In this document: positions 1-9,692 of the stretch, in pieces
How the letters are laid out: the number at the start of each line of letters is the position of its first letter
Position numbering within the stretch: the first letter of the stretch is position 1
The notes under the pieces: generated by a model
Seen by the model: the letters and a program-made list of their open reading frames with translations, nothing else
What the model was told of the DNA's origin: nothing
Database searches by the model: none
Position numbers and translations under genes: made by a program
Origin: Thermogemmata fonticola
GTDB taxonomy: Bacteria; Planctomycetota; Planctomycetia; Gemmatales; Gemmataceae
DNA length: 64,000 nt
Direction of reading: 5' to 3'
NCBI RefSeq assembly: GCF_013694095.1
Contig: NZ_JACEFB010000002.1
Span: 248,001-312,000, forward strand

Positions 1-840
1 GACCCCTCCCGCAGTGTGGAAGGCAACTTCAAGGCCTGGCGAGTCCAAACAACGGATGAACGAACCTTGCTGGGCATCATCGGTGCGCAAACGGCGACCA
101 CCCTGGAGCTGATCGACGGGGAAGCCCGGCGCCATGTGTTGCCCAAGGATGAGATCGCGTCTCTGGTTGAAACCGATAAATCCCTGATGCCGGAAGGGTT
201 TGAAAAGGTCATGAGCACCCAGGAACTGATCGACCTGCTGGAGTTCCTGACCCTCAAGGGGAAATATGTGCCGTTGCCTTTAGATCGTGTAGCTACCGTC
301 GTTAGCACCAAAGATATGTTCTTTGATCGGGGAGGAACGGCGGAACGCCTCATCTTCCCGGATTGGAAACCGAAGGTGTTTGAGGGCGTTCCCTTCGTGC
401 TCGTCGATCCTCAGAAGGATACGGTGAAGAATGTCGTCATGCTCTATGGGCCGCAGGGAGTTGTTCCTCCTCAGATGCCCCGGCGTGTCACTTTGCCCTA
501 CTCTGGCAAAGCGAAGGCGATCCATCTGCTCAGCGGGATCGGCGGTTGGGCAGCGCAGAGGCCCATGCCCAACGGCACAGTCAGCCTGATTGTCCGCCTG
601 CACTATGCCGACGGCAGCACGGAGGACCACGAGTTGCGCAACGGGGTGCATTTTGCGGATTACATCGGCCGGTTTGATGTGCCGGGGTCCAAGTTCGCCT
701 TTGCCCTCCGCAATCAACAGGTGCGTTACCTGACCATCCCGGTGAAGCGTCCAGACGCCATCCTGCAATCCATCGAGTTCATCAAAGGTCCGGATCGGAC
801 TGCCCCGATTGTCGTAGCAGTGACGGTGGAGACACCGTAA
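1..840 (+). CDS. PVC-type heme-binding domain protein, C-terminal part (5' truncated)
   Basis: The frame is open to the first base, so the true start lies outside the window; a GTG at 16 is probably internal. The first 80 or so residues resemble the end of the planctomycete heme-binding (TIGR02603-like) cytochrome c domain: a TxDxRxLxGI strand, then an LPKDEI segment, then SLMPEGFEKVMSTQELIDLLEFL, written here as key residues S-L-M-P-E-G followed by a helix ending the cytochrome fold. About 190 further residues are predicted beta-rich with no motif I recognise and could be a sugar- or protein-binding module. The CxxCH heme site itself would be upstream and is not visible. The same strand continues into the PSD1 cytochrome after 183 bp, which fits a secreted oxidation module. 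Family assignment is fairly secure; substrate unknown. Confidence 0.7.
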   Translation, partial: DPSRSVEGNFKAWRVQTTDERTLLGIIGAQTATTLELIDGEARRHVLPKDEIASLVETDKSLMPEGFEKVMSTQELIDLLEFLTLKGKYVPLPLDRVATVVSTKDMFFDRGGTAERLIFPDWKPKVFEGVPFVLVDPQKDTVKNVVMLYGPQGVVPPQMPRRVTLPYSGKAKAIHLLSGIGGWAAQRPMPNGTVSLIVRLHYADGSTEDHELRNGVHFADYIGRFDVPGSKFAFALRNQQVRYLTIPVKRPDAILQSIEFIKGPDRTAPIVVAVTVETP

Positions 841-1023
841 GATTAAGGAGGAATCTCGAAGATAGAGTAGCCCGCCCCCCTGGAGCCAATGCTGCCGGCT
901 CCGTGACCAACCGAGGGAAAGCTGTGCGGGAATGCAGCCCACCAGGCTGTCCTGAGCATTCCGGCCTGTACTGCCAGCGTCCAGATTACCCGTATCCGTC
1001 CTCCTAATGGGAGGTTCCGATCA

Positions 1024-3642
1024 ATGTCCAAATTGCTGCACTGCATCACCGGGGTAAATCGAGTGACTTTAGGGCGTGCGACCCTGCTGTTCGCCCTGAT
1101 GGCGGGGATGCTCGTACTGGTGGGACAGGAATTCGCTCGGCTCCAGGCCCAAGGCAGTGACAAGGCAGCGGCATTTTCTCCCCAACAGGTTGCTTTCTTC
1201 GAGAAGCAGGTTCAACCGCTGTTACGGCAGCACTGCTGGAAATGCCACGGGGATGATCCCGGCAAGCTCCGCGGAGGACTGGACCTGCGGACGCGCCATG
1301 CTATCCTGCAAGGAGGCGATAGCGGCCCTGCCGTCGATCTGCGTCAGCCGGACAAAAGTCTTTTGCTCCAAGCGGTGCACTACAAAGATGAGCACATCCG
1401 TATGCCGCCGAAGGGGAAACTCTCGGAGGCAGAGATCGCCATCTTGGAAAAGTGGGTCAAGGACGGGTTGCCGGTGCCCGCGGATCGCTTGGGAGGCGGG
1501 GTGGCGCGTTCGCCAGGAGGACATGACGCCGAGGAGGCGAAAAAGTACTGGGCTTATCAGCCGGTGCGTCGTCCGGCCATTCCCGCCGTTCGTAACACCT
1601 CCTGGGTGCGCACCCCCATTGACGCATTCATCCTGGCCCGCTTGGAGGAACGCGGCCTGCATCCAGTCGCACCCGCCGATAAAGTGACCCTCATCCGCCG
1701 CGCCTACTTTGACCTGCTCGGTTTGCCCCCCACGCCGGAACAGATCGACGCCTTCGTGCAAGATACTTCCCCCCAAGCGTGGGAAAAATTGATCGACCAA
1801 TTGCTTGCCAGTCCTCATTACGGGGAAAAGTGGGGCCGCCACTGGCTTGATGTCGTCCGCTATGCCGAAACCAACGGCTTCGAGCGAGACGGCCCCAAAC
1901 CCTTCGTCTGGAGATACCGCGACTACGTCATCCGCTCCTTCAACGATGATAAACCCTACGACCGCTTCATTCTCGAACAACTGGCTGGGGATGAATTGCC
2001 CGGCTATCAGCCGGACGCCATCATCGCCACCGGCTTTTATCGTCTGGGCATTTGGGATGACGAACCTGCCGATCCGCAGCAGGCACTTTACGACCACTAT
2101 GACGACATTCTCACCACGGTGGGGCAGGCCTTCTTGGGCATGACGATCAACTGCGCCCGCTGCCACGAGCACAAAGCTGATCCCATTCCCCAGGCTGACT
2201 ATTACCGCCTGCTCGCCTTCTTCCGCGAGATTCGACCCTTCTCCCAGACGCGGGATGTCCGTTCCCCCAACAACCTGACGGACATCTCCCCCCCGGAGGT
2301 CCGGGCCAAATACGAGGCTGAATGGAGACAAAGACAGGCTCGCCTGGCGGAAATTCGGCAACGGATGACAGCGATTGAGGATGCTGCCATCCGCCAATTG
2401 CCGGCGGAGGATCAGCGAGCGGCGGAAGGTCCCGATCGGCCCAAAGTGGTGGCCAAGGTCATTCCACGCTTGACAGGAGCCAATAAGCAGGAGTACGAGG
2501 CGCTTCGCAAAGAGCGGAGCGATTTGGAGCGCCGCCGGGCGCCCGAAGGACAAGAGTTGGCCTTATCTGTCAACAATTGTTGGGTACCCCCGCCGCCCAC
2601 GCATGTTTTGATCCGTGGCTCGCCTCACGCCCCAGGCAAGGCAGTGCAGCCGGGTTGGCCGCAAGTGTTCGGCTTACCGGACCCGGTCATTCCGTCCCCG
2701 CCGCCGGGTGCTCGGACCAGTGGCCGCCGCACGGTACTGGCCCGCTGGATCGCTTCGCCCGATAACCCCCTGACCGCTCGCGTCCTGGTCAACCGGATCT
2801 GGCAGTACCACTTCGGGCGGGGGATCGTTCCCACCGCCAATGACTTCGGCAAACTCGGAGAACCGCCTTCCCATCCCGACTTGCTTGACTGGCTGGCCGC
2901 CGAGTTCGTCCAGCCGACCACTCCCGATCCCAGCCGCCCTTGGGCTGTGCCTGGTCCTCCCTGGACGATCAAGCGGTTGCACAAGCTCATCATGATGTCC
3001 CAGGTGTATCAGCTCTCTTCCCGCGGCGATCCGGACAACCTCCGGCGCGACCCGGCCAATGTCTACCTCTGGCGGTTCAACATGCGGCGTCTGACAGGGG
3101 AAGAAATCCGGGATGCCATGCTAGCAGTCAGCGGCCAACTCAATCTCAAGATGTATGGTCCGAGTGTGTATCCCAAGCTGCCGCCGGAAGTGCTCGCGGG
3201 GCAGTCCGTACCCGGTCAGGGTTGGCCCACCTCGCCTCCGGAGGAGGGGAACCGCCGGAGTATTTACGTCCATGTGAAGCGCTCGCTGCGGGTGCCAATC
3301 CTTGTCGGCTTCGATCAACCCGATCCGGACAGCAGTTGTCCGGTGCGTTATGTCACCACGGTGCCAACGCAGGCTTTGGGCTTGCTTAACGGGGAGTTTA
3401 CCCAAGAACAAGCCGCCGCCTTTGCCCGCCGCCTGCAAAGGGAAGTCCCCGGCGACTTGCCGGCCCAAATCCGACGGGCTATCCGCTTGACCACGGGACG
3501 GCAACCCTCCGAGGAGGAAGTCCAAGCTGATCTGCGCTTCCTCCAGCGACTTATGGCCGATCACCAACTCGACGCAGCCACCGCCTTGACCCGCTACTGC
3601 CTCCTGTGCCTGAACACCAACGAGTTTGTCTACATCGACTGA
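1024..3642 (+). CDS. PSD1 / DUF1549 / DUF1553 secreted cytochrome
   Basis: 872 residues. The ATG at 1024 follows a GGGAGG at 1009-1014. Residues about 18-36 form a hydrophobic export signal or anchor. A PSD1 cytochrome c site follows, C71-W-K-C74-H75, in the usual LLRQHCWKCHG context. DUF1549 covers about residues 190-395 and includes the family's second C-A-R-C-H motif (377-381), followed by an EHKADPI-type run. A charged, predicted coiled linker (about 440-510) leads to DUF1553 (about 560-840). These proteins are almost restricted to Planctomycetes and relatives and are usually paired with a DUF1501 protein, as here. They are expected to act in the periplasm as heme-dependent oxidising components, perhaps on complex carbohydrates. 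Biochemical function is not established for the family. Confidence 0.92.
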   Translation: MSKLLHCITGVNRVTLGRATLLFALMAGMLVLVGQEFARLQAQGSDKAAAFSPQQVAFFEKQVQPLLRQHCWKCHGDDPGKLRGGLDLRTRHAILQGGDSGPAVDLRQPDKSLLLQAVHYKDEHIRMPPKGKLSEAEIAILEKWVKDGLPVPADRLGGGVARSPGGHDAEEAKKYWAYQPVRRPAIPAVRNTSWVRTPIDAFILARLEERGLHPVAPADKVTLIRRAYFDLLGLPPTPEQIDAFVQDTSPQAWEKLIDQLLASPHYGEKWGRHWLDVVRYAETNGFERDGPKPFVWRYRDYVIRSFNDDKPYDRFILEQLAGDELPGYQPDAIIATGFYRLGIWDDEPADPQQALYDHYDDILTTVGQAFLGMTINCARCHEHKADPIPQADYYRLLAFFREIRPFSQTRDVRSPNNLTDISPPEVRAKYEAEWRQRQARLAEIRQRMTAIEDAAIRQLPAEDQRAAEGPDRPKVVAKVIPRLTGANKQEYEALRKERSDLERRRAPEGQELALSVNNCWVPPPPTHVLIRGSPHAPGKAVQPGWPQVFGLPDPVIPSPPPGARTSGRRTVLARWIASPDNPLTARVLVNRIWQYHFGRGIVPTANDFGKLGEPPSHPDLLDWLAAEFVQPTTPDPSRPWAVPGPPWTIKRLHKLIMMSQVYQLSSRGDPDNLRRDPANVYLWRFNMRRLTGEEIRDAMLAVSGQLNLKMYGPSVYPKLPPEVLAGQSVPGQGWPTSPPEEGNRRSIYVHVKRSLRVPILVGFDQPDPDSSCPVRYVTTVPTQALGLLNGEFTQEQAAAFARRLQREVPGDLPAQIRRAIRLTTGRQPSEEEVQADLRFLQRLMADHQLDAATALTRYCLLCLNTNEFVYID

Positions 3643-3665
3643 CGTGCGATGGCTTGGTGAGTAGA

Positions 3666-3725
3666 GTTGGGCTGAGCTTATGGAAGTTGGGCTGAGCTTA
3701 TGGAAGTTGGACTGAGCTTATGGAA
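3666..3725. repeat. Three tandem 20-bp repeats between PSD1 and DUF1501 genes
   Basis: Unit GTTGGGCTGAGCTTATGGAA occurs at 3666-3685 and 3686-3705, and with one change (G to A at unit position 6) at 3706-3725. A shorter degenerate copy follows to about 3740. It sits in the 207-bp gap before the DUF1501 gene. No strong hairpin is formed by one unit. Confidence 0.9.
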
Positions 3726-3849
3726 GTGGACTGCTTATAGATGTGTGCCCACCCAACGAAGGTCGAGCGGTCTGGCTTGAAGGTAATCCCTGGGTGGTGG
3801 GGGTTCCAACAGAACAAGCCCCTGAACGACGTTGTGAGGAGAATAGGCT

Positions 3850-5328
3850 ATGCGACAACAAGCTGCTGCGAGTGCGAACTTTTGCGGTCGGACCCGGCGG
3901 GAATTCCTCTGGGAGGTGGGAGCCGGTTTTGGCGCCCTGGGACTGACAGCCTTGTTACATAACGACACTCTCCTGGCAAGTAGCGGTCCCCCAAAGAGTC
4001 CCCCCACTCCCGTCCGCTATACCAATCCCTTGGCCCCTAAGAAGCCTCATTTCACACCCAAGGCCAAGGCGTGCATCTTCCTGTTCATGTACGGCGGCCC
4101 TAGCCATGTCGATACCTTCGACTACAAGCCGGAACTGATCAAATACGACGGCAAGACCGTCAAGATCAAAACGTTCGGCCGGGCTGGCCACCGCAATCAA
4201 GGGCGGATTGTCGGGCCGAAGTTCGCCTTCAAGCAGTACGGCCAATGCGGCAAATGGGTCAGCGATCTGTTCCCCCATCTGGCCCAATGTGTGGATGACA
4301 TTGCCTTCATTCATTCGCTTTATGCCGAATCGCCGATCCACGGTTCCGGCCTGTTTATGATGAACAGCGGGCGATTGCTCTCCGGCAGTCCGTGTTTAGG
4401 GAGCTGGGTCACCTACGGGCTAGGGAGCGAGAATGAGAATCTTCCGGCGTTTGTTGTCATGCTGGACAAATCCGGCGGACCGATCAACGGGCCGAAGAAC
4501 TGGTCCAGCGGTTATATGCCCGCGGCGTATCAGGGTGTGGTAATGCGGGCGGATGCCAACCCGATCCACGATCTAGCCCCGCCGCCAGGTATGACCCGTG
4601 CCCAGCAACGGGCCTTGCTCGACCGCCTGCGGGAAAAGAATGAGCAGCATCTGGCCAGCCGAGCGGACAACAGCGAGTTGATGGCCCGGATCGCTAGCTA
4701 TGAGCTGGCCTTCAAAATGCAGCAATATGCCCCGGAAGCCGTGGACTTCTCCCAAGAGACAGAAGAAACCCTTCGCCTCTACGGCATCGGCAACAAGCGT
4801 ACCGATGATTTTGGCCGCAAGTGCCTGCTCGCCCGCCGCTTGGTCGAACGGGGCGTCCGCTTCATCCAGATCTACTCCGGCGGCAATCACAATGATTACA
4901 ATTGGGATGCTCACGGCGACCTGGTCAAAAACCACTCCTTGCATGCCGGCAATACCGATCAACCTATCGCTGCACTGCTTAAGGACCTCAAGCGCCGGGG
5001 ACTGCTGGACAGCACGATTGTCATCTGGGGTGGGGAATTCGGGCGGCAACCTACTGCGGAGTACGAACAGGGCACCGGGAGGGACCACAATGCCTACGGC
5101 TTCACCATGTGGATGGCCGGAGGCGGTATCAAGGGGGGTGTCAGTGTGGGTGCCACCGACGAACTTGGTAACGAGGCCGTCGAGAACCGCTTCCATGTGA
5201 AAAACCTCCATGCTACCGTGCTCTGGCAAATGGGCCTGGATCCCAATAAATTGACCTACTTCTACGGAGGATTGGATCAAAAACTGGTGGGTGTGGAGGG
5301 AGCCGAGCCGATCTGGCAAATCATATAA
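3850..5328 (+). CDS. DUF1501 family protein, Tat-exported
   Basis: 492 residues. ATG at 3850 is preceded by GAGGAG about 8 nt upstream. Residues 15-37 form a twin-arginine signal (T-R16-R17-E-F-L followed by a Gly/Ala/Leu-rich segment), so the protein is probably exported folded. The body matches DUF1501, a sulfatase/alkaline-phosphatase-fold-related family: the opening FLFMYGGPSHVDTFDYKPEL segment with its Asp, then HNDYNWDAH and, late, WGGEFGR followed by GRDHN. It lies 207 bp after the PSD1/DUF1549/DUF1553 gene on the same strand, which is the standard pairing for both families in planctomycetes and suggests a joint role at the cell envelope. Enzymatic activity is not known. Confidence 0.93.
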   Translation: MRQQAAASANFCGRTRREFLWEVGAGFGALGLTALLHNDTLLASSGPPKSPPTPVRYTNPLAPKKPHFTPKAKACIFLFMYGGPSHVDTFDYKPELIKYDGKTVKIKTFGRAGHRNQGRIVGPKFAFKQYGQCGKWVSDLFPHLAQCVDDIAFIHSLYAESPIHGSGLFMMNSGRLLSGSPCLGSWVTYGLGSENENLPAFVVMLDKSGGPINGPKNWSSGYMPAAYQGVVMRADANPIHDLAPPPGMTRAQQRALLDRLREKNEQHLASRADNSELMARIASYELAFKMQQYAPEAVDFSQETEETLRLYGIGNKRTDDFGRKCLLARRLVERGVRFIQIYSGGNHNDYNWDAHGDLVKNHSLHAGNTDQPIAALLKDLKRRGLLDSTIVIWGGEFGRQPTAEYEQGTGRDHNAYGFTMWMAGGGIKGGVSVGATDELGNEAVENRFHVKNLHATVLWQMGLDPNKLTYFYGGLDQKLVGVEGAEPIWQII

Positions 5329-5517
5329 CACCCTTCGGGTCTGACCATGACTGCACTGTCCTCTGGGCACGGTCCGCGCTGCCATCCGCATCCCCTTGGC
5401 CTGCTACTTCCTGGTGCGTTCCTTGTTGGGGTTGAAAGGCAACGCGGGTACTGAGGCGAAAGGGGGACGGCCAGCGAGAAAGGCCGGTGCTGGACAATTC
5501 GCCGGAGAGAGACTGCT

Positions 5518-6363
5518 ATGACTGCCTCGACGCCACCCACCACCTTCCAGACGATTCCAGGACATGATGAGCTTTCGGCCATTCCACGAGACCTGTCCTT
5601 CCATCCGTGCGACACGACCGGTCCTTTTCAGGTCCTCAGCCGCGAACAGGTGGAACGGTTCAACCGCGATGGGTATCTGATGCCCTTCCGAATCTTTTCC
5701 GAATCCGAGATGGCAGAGATTCGCCAGTATTTCGACCGCTTGTTGCAGCGGTATCTCGCGGAGGGAAAAGACAGCTACTCGATTAGCTCCGCTCATCTGC
5801 GCCATGGGCGGGTCTGGGACATTTTGACGCATCCGCGGATCGTGGCCATCGTGCGGGACCTATTAGGTCCGAGCGTGATCGCTTGGGGGTCGCATTTCTT
5901 CTGCAAGCTGCCGGGGGACGGCAAGGTGGTGAGCTGGCATCAGGATGCCAGTTACTGGCCGCTAACGCCGAGCAAGGCCGTGACCGTCTGGCTCGCCATC
6001 GATGACGCCGATCGGGATAACGGCTGCATGAAGTATATTCCCGGCACGCATGTCCTGGGCCATCTGACTTATCAGTTGACGGAAAACGATCCAGCCTATG
6101 TGCTCAATCAGGTTGTGCCGGAGGTGGAGAAATACGGGGAGCCGGTGTATGTGGAGCTGCGGGCGGGGGAGGCTTCGCTCCATTCGGACCTGTTGTTGCA
6201 CGGGTCAGAGGCCAACTATTCTGCGCGCCGCCGCTGTGGTTTGACCCTGCGCTACACGTCAGGGGATGTGCGGGCCTATCTGGGCTGGGATCAGAAAGGC
6301 GTAGTAGTGGCAGGGGAACCGCCGCCGCATTGGGCCAATCGCACTCGTCCTGTGGAGGATTGA
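5518..6363 (+). CDS. Phytanoyl-CoA dioxygenase (PhyH) family protein
   Basis: 281 residues. The ATG at 5518 has a GGAGAG about 8 nt upstream. The protein is a non-heme Fe(II)/2-oxoglutarate dioxygenase of the PhyH family: iron ligands H141-Q-D143 in a VSWHQDASYW context and distal H228 in LLLHGSEAN, with a downstream Arg cluster (R237-R239) and R246 as candidates for 2-oxoglutarate binding. The double-stranded beta-helix signature NGCMKYIPGTH (168-178) is intact. There is no signal peptide, so it is cytoplasmic and hydroxylates an unknown small substrate. It follows the DUF1501 gene by 189 bp on the same strand; whether it is co-transcribed is unclear. Confidence 0.9.
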   Translation: MTASTPPTTFQTIPGHDELSAIPRDLSFHPCDTTGPFQVLSREQVERFNRDGYLMPFRIFSESEMAEIRQYFDRLLQRYLAEGKDSYSISSAHLRHGRVWDILTHPRIVAIVRDLLGPSVIAWGSHFFCKLPGDGKVVSWHQDASYWPLTPSKAVTVWLAIDDADRDNGCMKYIPGTHVLGHLTYQLTENDPAYVLNQVVPEVEKYGEPVYVELRAGEASLHSDLLLHGSEANYSARRRCGLTLRYTSGDVRAYLGWDQKGVVVAGEPPPHWANRTRPVED

Positions 6364-6373
6364 CGAGACTGCT

Positions 6374-6415
6374 GTGCTTGGGTTCGATGGGGCCTGCCAC
6401 AATCGAACTCAGCAC
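6374..6415. terminator. Candidate shared hairpin between convergent phyH and ffh genes
   Basis: GTGCT (6374-6378) and GTTCGAT (6382-6388) pair with ATCGAAC (6402-6408) and AGCAC (6411-6415), giving 12 base pairs with a small internal bulge and a 13-nt loop. It lies between two converging genes. There is no clear T-tract on either side, so factor-independent termination is only possible. Confidence 0.35.
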
Positions 6416-6489
6416 GGAGGGGAAGTAAGTTTCGGACTGGCCCTTAAGGGCCTGGCGCAGGAGGAAGAACGGGGTGGAGCGAAGGTTTA

Positions 6490-7944
6490 TTAGCGCCGCC
6501 TCTTTTTATTGCGGCGTCTACGTTCCTCGGCTCGCTCGCGAGCGCTTTTGCGGCGCTGGGCATCCGGCGTCTTGATCTGAATTTTGTCGAGACCACCAGG
6601 GAGGAATGCGCCCATTTGTCCCAATCCCGTGACCATTTTCAGGCGTTGCCAGAGGGACAATTGTGACATCTGCCGCATGAGGTGGCGGACCTGCTCGAAT
6701 TGTTTGAGGAACTGACCCACTTCCTGGACTTCCACCCCTGCGCCCCGTGCAATCCTGCGGCGGCGGGACTGATCGATGATGTCCGGGTTGGCCCGCTCCT
6801 GGCGGGTCATGGAGTCGATGATGCCTTGCACGCGCCGTAGAGCAACTTCCGGGTCTTCCCCTTCAGGAATCATGTCGGCCATGCCGGGAATGCGCGAGAG
6901 CAGGTCTTTCATGCCCACTTGGGCCAAGAGGGAGAATTGCTTACGGAACATATCCAAGGTGAAATCTCCCTTGGCCAGCGCTTCCTGTTGCTTTTTGAGT
7001 TCCTCCTCCGAGATTTGCTTCTGGATGGCGGCAATCTTTTCGACGACTCCCATAAGATCGCCCTGACCGAGGATGCGCCCCGCCATCCGTTCTGGGACGA
7101 AATCTTCGAGTTTGTCGAGTTTTTCTCCGACGCCGATGAATTTGATCGGTACGCCAGTGACCGCCTTGATGGAAAGGGCGGCGCCGCCACGGGTGTCGCC
7201 GTCGAGTTTGGTGAGGATACAGGCGTTGAGTTCCAAGGCGTCGTTGAAGGCTTTGGCGACATTGGCAGCTTCTTGGCCGATCATTGCATCGACAACCAGA
7301 TACACCTCATCCGGCTGGACCAGATTGTCGATCTGTTGCAGTTCGCGCATGAGTTGCTGGTCGATTTGCAAGCGGCCAGCAGTGTCCAGGATGACGGTGT
7401 CACAGAGTTGTCGCTTGGCGGCCTGAACGGCGTGGCGGCAGACATCGACCGGCGACGTGGATTCGCTATAGACGGGCACATCGATTTGGCGGCCCAGGGT
7501 TTGCAACTGTTCGACGGCACCGGGGCGCTGAAGGTCCGCCGCGACGAGCAGGGGCTTGCGCCCACGCTCCTTGAGGGTCAGGGCTAATTTAGCCGCGGTG
7601 GTGGTCTTGCCGGAACCCTGCAAACCGCAGAGCATCAGAACCACGGGCCGGTCCGAGCGTTGAGGAATCCGCGGATCGACGGGACCCATCAGGGCGACCA
7701 ATTCGTCATAGACGATCTTGATGATCTGCTCGGCAGGATCGACGCGGGCGAGGACCTCTTGGCCGGTGGCTTTAGCCTCCACGCGGGCGATGAAGTCGTT
7801 GACCACATGGAAGTTAACGTCGGCTTCCAGAAAGGCGCGGCGGACCTCCCGCAACCCTTCCCGGATATTCTCCGGTGTCAGGCGCCCCCGCCCCCGCAGT
7901 TTCCGGAGTGCCTCGCTCAATCCACGGGTAATGCCTTCAAACAT
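6490..7944 (-). CDS. ffh: Signal recognition particle protein Ffh
   Basis: 484 residues, slightly longer than the usual 440-460. It is the GTPase that binds signal sequences and SRP RNA and delivers ribosomes to FtsY at the membrane. The N domain (about 1-90) is followed by the G domain with G1 motif GLQGSGKT (107-114), DTAGRL and TKLDGD. The M domain begins near residue 325, with the RIPGMADMIP hydrophobic finger region and the basic SRRRRIARGAG RNA-binding helix. The C-terminus is very Arg/Lys-rich, adding to RNA contact. The downstream 16S-processing genes often found with ffh (rpsP, rimM, trmD) are absent here. No SRP RNA gene was recognised in the window. Confidence 0.98.
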   Translation of the reverse strand: MFEGITRGLSEALRKLRGRGRLTPENIREGLREVRRAFLEADVNFHVVNDFIARVEAKATGQEVLARVDPAEQIIKIVYDELVALMGPVDPRIPQRSDRPVVLMLCGLQGSGKTTTAAKLALTLKERGRKPLLVAADLQRPGAVEQLQTLGRQIDVPVYSESTSPVDVCRHAVQAAKRQLCDTVILDTAGRLQIDQQLMRELQQIDNLVQPDEVYLVVDAMIGQEAANVAKAFNDALELNACILTKLDGDTRGGAALSIKAVTGVPIKFIGVGEKLDKLEDFVPERMAGRILGQGDLMGVVEKIAAIQKQISEEELKKQQEALAKGDFTLDMFRKQFSLLAQVGMKDLLSRIPGMADMIPEGEDPEVALRRVQGIIDSMTRQERANPDIIDQSRRRRIARGAGVEVQEVGQFLKQFEQVRHLMRQMSQLSLWQRLKMVTGLGQMGAFLPGGLDKIQIKTPDAQRRKSARERAEERRRRNKKRRR

Positions 7945-8306
7945 GCTGATGGTCTCGGTCCGCGTTCAGGACTTTTTGCCAGAATCCGCCGCCTCGTCAT
8001 TCCCACTTGGGAAATCCCAGGACTCCCTAACTAGTTCCTTGTCCCCCGCCCTAGTTATTTGGTGTAGCCTGTCCTGTGTTGTTACTCTAAGACAAGATGT
8101 GTCCGTCTTCAACCGGACGTTCGCCCCACCGTTTTTCGTACTGGACTCGGGGTGGCTGCTTGATGGGGTGCCTCCCCCCAAGCGGGATACCAGGTACCTC
8201 ATCACTTATCAGTTGAGAGTGATCTGCGGCCCGAATCGATTCCAGGGGAAAAGCCGCCTTGGCAAACCGACGCTATCCGGACATTACAAGCATGGGAGGG
8301 GAGAGC
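7945..8306. other. Intergenic region between divergent ffh and PQQ-propeller genes
   Basis: 362 bp separating two divergent genes, so it must hold both promoters. I see no clear -35/-10 pair, repeat or RNA. Short frames here have no ribosome binding site. The only evident site is the GGGAGGGG at 8294-8301 that serves the downstream gene. Confidence 0.6.
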
Positions 8307-9692
8307 ATGCGCCCGTGGCATTGGAATTTGGGGATTCTGTTGATTTTAACCGGGAGTTGGGGTTTGTTGTGGGCCGACGATTGGCCGCAGTGGCTCGGTC
8401 CCCAACGTGACGGTATTTGGCGAGAACAAGGAATTATCGACAAATTCCCTCCGGAAGGATTGAAGGCCCGGTGGCGCACGCCGATCGGCGTGGGGTATGC
8501 CGGTCCTGCGGTGGCTCAAGGCCGGGTCTATGTGATGGACTTGGTGCCAAGCAACGACCTGCCGGAAAGCGGTTTTGCCAAGGGTGCCCGCGTGACGGGC
8601 CAGGAGCGGGTGCTCTGCCTGGATGCGGCCAGCGGCAAGGAACTCTGGAAGCACAGCTATCCTGTGGAGTATCGGATTAGTTATGCGGCTGGTCCGCGCT
8701 GTACGCCGTCGGTGGATGGGGAGCGGGTCTACACTTTGGGGGCGATGGGGCATCTGCATTGCCTGGAGGCGGCCACGGGGCGCGTAGTCTGGTCCAAGGA
8801 TTTCCTCAAGGATTATGCCGCATCGCTGCCGACTTGGGGCTTCGCCGCCCATCCCCTTCTCGATGGGAACAAACTCATTTGCCTGGTAGGAGGGCGGAAA
8901 AACCAACTGGTCGTCGCCTTCGACAAGCGCACCGGCCAGGAACTCTGGTCCGCGGAAAGTTGCTCCGGCGATTTTGGGTATTGCCCGCCGATGATCTACA
9001 CCTTTGCCGGCAGGCGCCAGTTGATCATTTGGCATAGCCGGGCGGTGCTCGGTTTGGATCCGGAAACGGGTCGGCGCTTGTGGCGGGTCGATTGGGAAGT
9101 CCGGGCTGCTCTCACTGCTCCCACACCGCGGCAGATCGAAGGGGACAAATTATTCCTCACGTCATTTTATAACGGTTCCACCCTGCTGCGTGTCGGGGCG
9201 GATCAGGCAGAGATCCTTTGGCAGAGCAAAGCCAAGGGGGAACGGCCCAATCAGACCACGGACCTCAGCGCCATCATGCCGACGCCAGTGGTACAGGGGG
9301 CCTACATCTACGGCGTGTGCAGCTATGGGGAACTGCGTTGCTTGGAATGGGCCACAGGCAAACGGATTTGGATGACCATGAAGGCGACGCGGGGGCGCTA
9401 TACACCTGCCAAGGTGGCTGAGGAGGAGGAACCGGCCAACAATGAACGCTGGAGCAACGCTTTTCTCATCCCCCACGGGGACCGCTGCTTCCTGTTCAAT
9501 GAACAAGGGGAACTCATTTTGGCCCGGCTTTCCCCCCAAGGCTATCAGGAGATTGGCCGAACTGTGCTCCTGGAACCGACCAACCGCATGGCGGGCCGCA
9601 AGGTGGTCTGGAGTCATCCGGCCTTCGCCGACAAGTGCATCTTCGTGCGCAATGACCAGGAAATCGCCTGTTTCTCCCTGGCAGCACCGTGA
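8307..9692 (+). CDS. Secreted PQQ-type beta-propeller protein
   Basis: 461 residues. An in-frame ATG exists at 8259, but I chose the ATG at 8307 because a GGGAGGGG (8294-8301) lies 5 nt before it and a signal peptide follows at once (residues 1-23, ending GLLWADDWPQW). The DDWPQWLGPQRDGIW start of the mature protein is the usual opening of planctomycete PQQ_2/PQQ-like repeat proteins. Repeated blades contain the A-x-G-K-E-L-W or T-G-x-x-L-W signature (for example near DAASGKELW, DKRTGQELW, DPETGRRLW and ATGKRIW). Enzyme residues for PQQ or a metal are not evident, so it may be a scaffold or sugar-binding propeller like BamB rather than a dehydrogenase. It stands alone, divergent from ffh and convergent with pilT. 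Confidence 0.88.
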   Translation: MRPWHWNLGILLILTGSWGLLWADDWPQWLGPQRDGIWREQGIIDKFPPEGLKARWRTPIGVGYAGPAVAQGRVYVMDLVPSNDLPESGFAKGARVTGQERVLCLDAASGKELWKHSYPVEYRISYAAGPRCTPSVDGERVYTLGAMGHLHCLEAATGRVVWSKDFLKDYAASLPTWGFAAHPLLDGNKLICLVGGRKNQLVVAFDKRTGQELWSAESCSGDFGYCPPMIYTFAGRRQLIIWHSRAVLGLDPETGRRLWRVDWEVRAALTAPTPRQIEGDKLFLTSFYNGSTLLRVGADQAEILWQSKAKGERPNQTTDLSAIMPTPVVQGAYIYGVCSYGELRCLEWATGKRIWMTMKATRGRYTPAKVAEEEEPANNERWSNAFLIPHGDRCFLFNEQGELILARLSPQGYQEIGRTVLLEPTNRMAGRKVVWSHPAFADKCIFVRNDQEIACFSLAAP

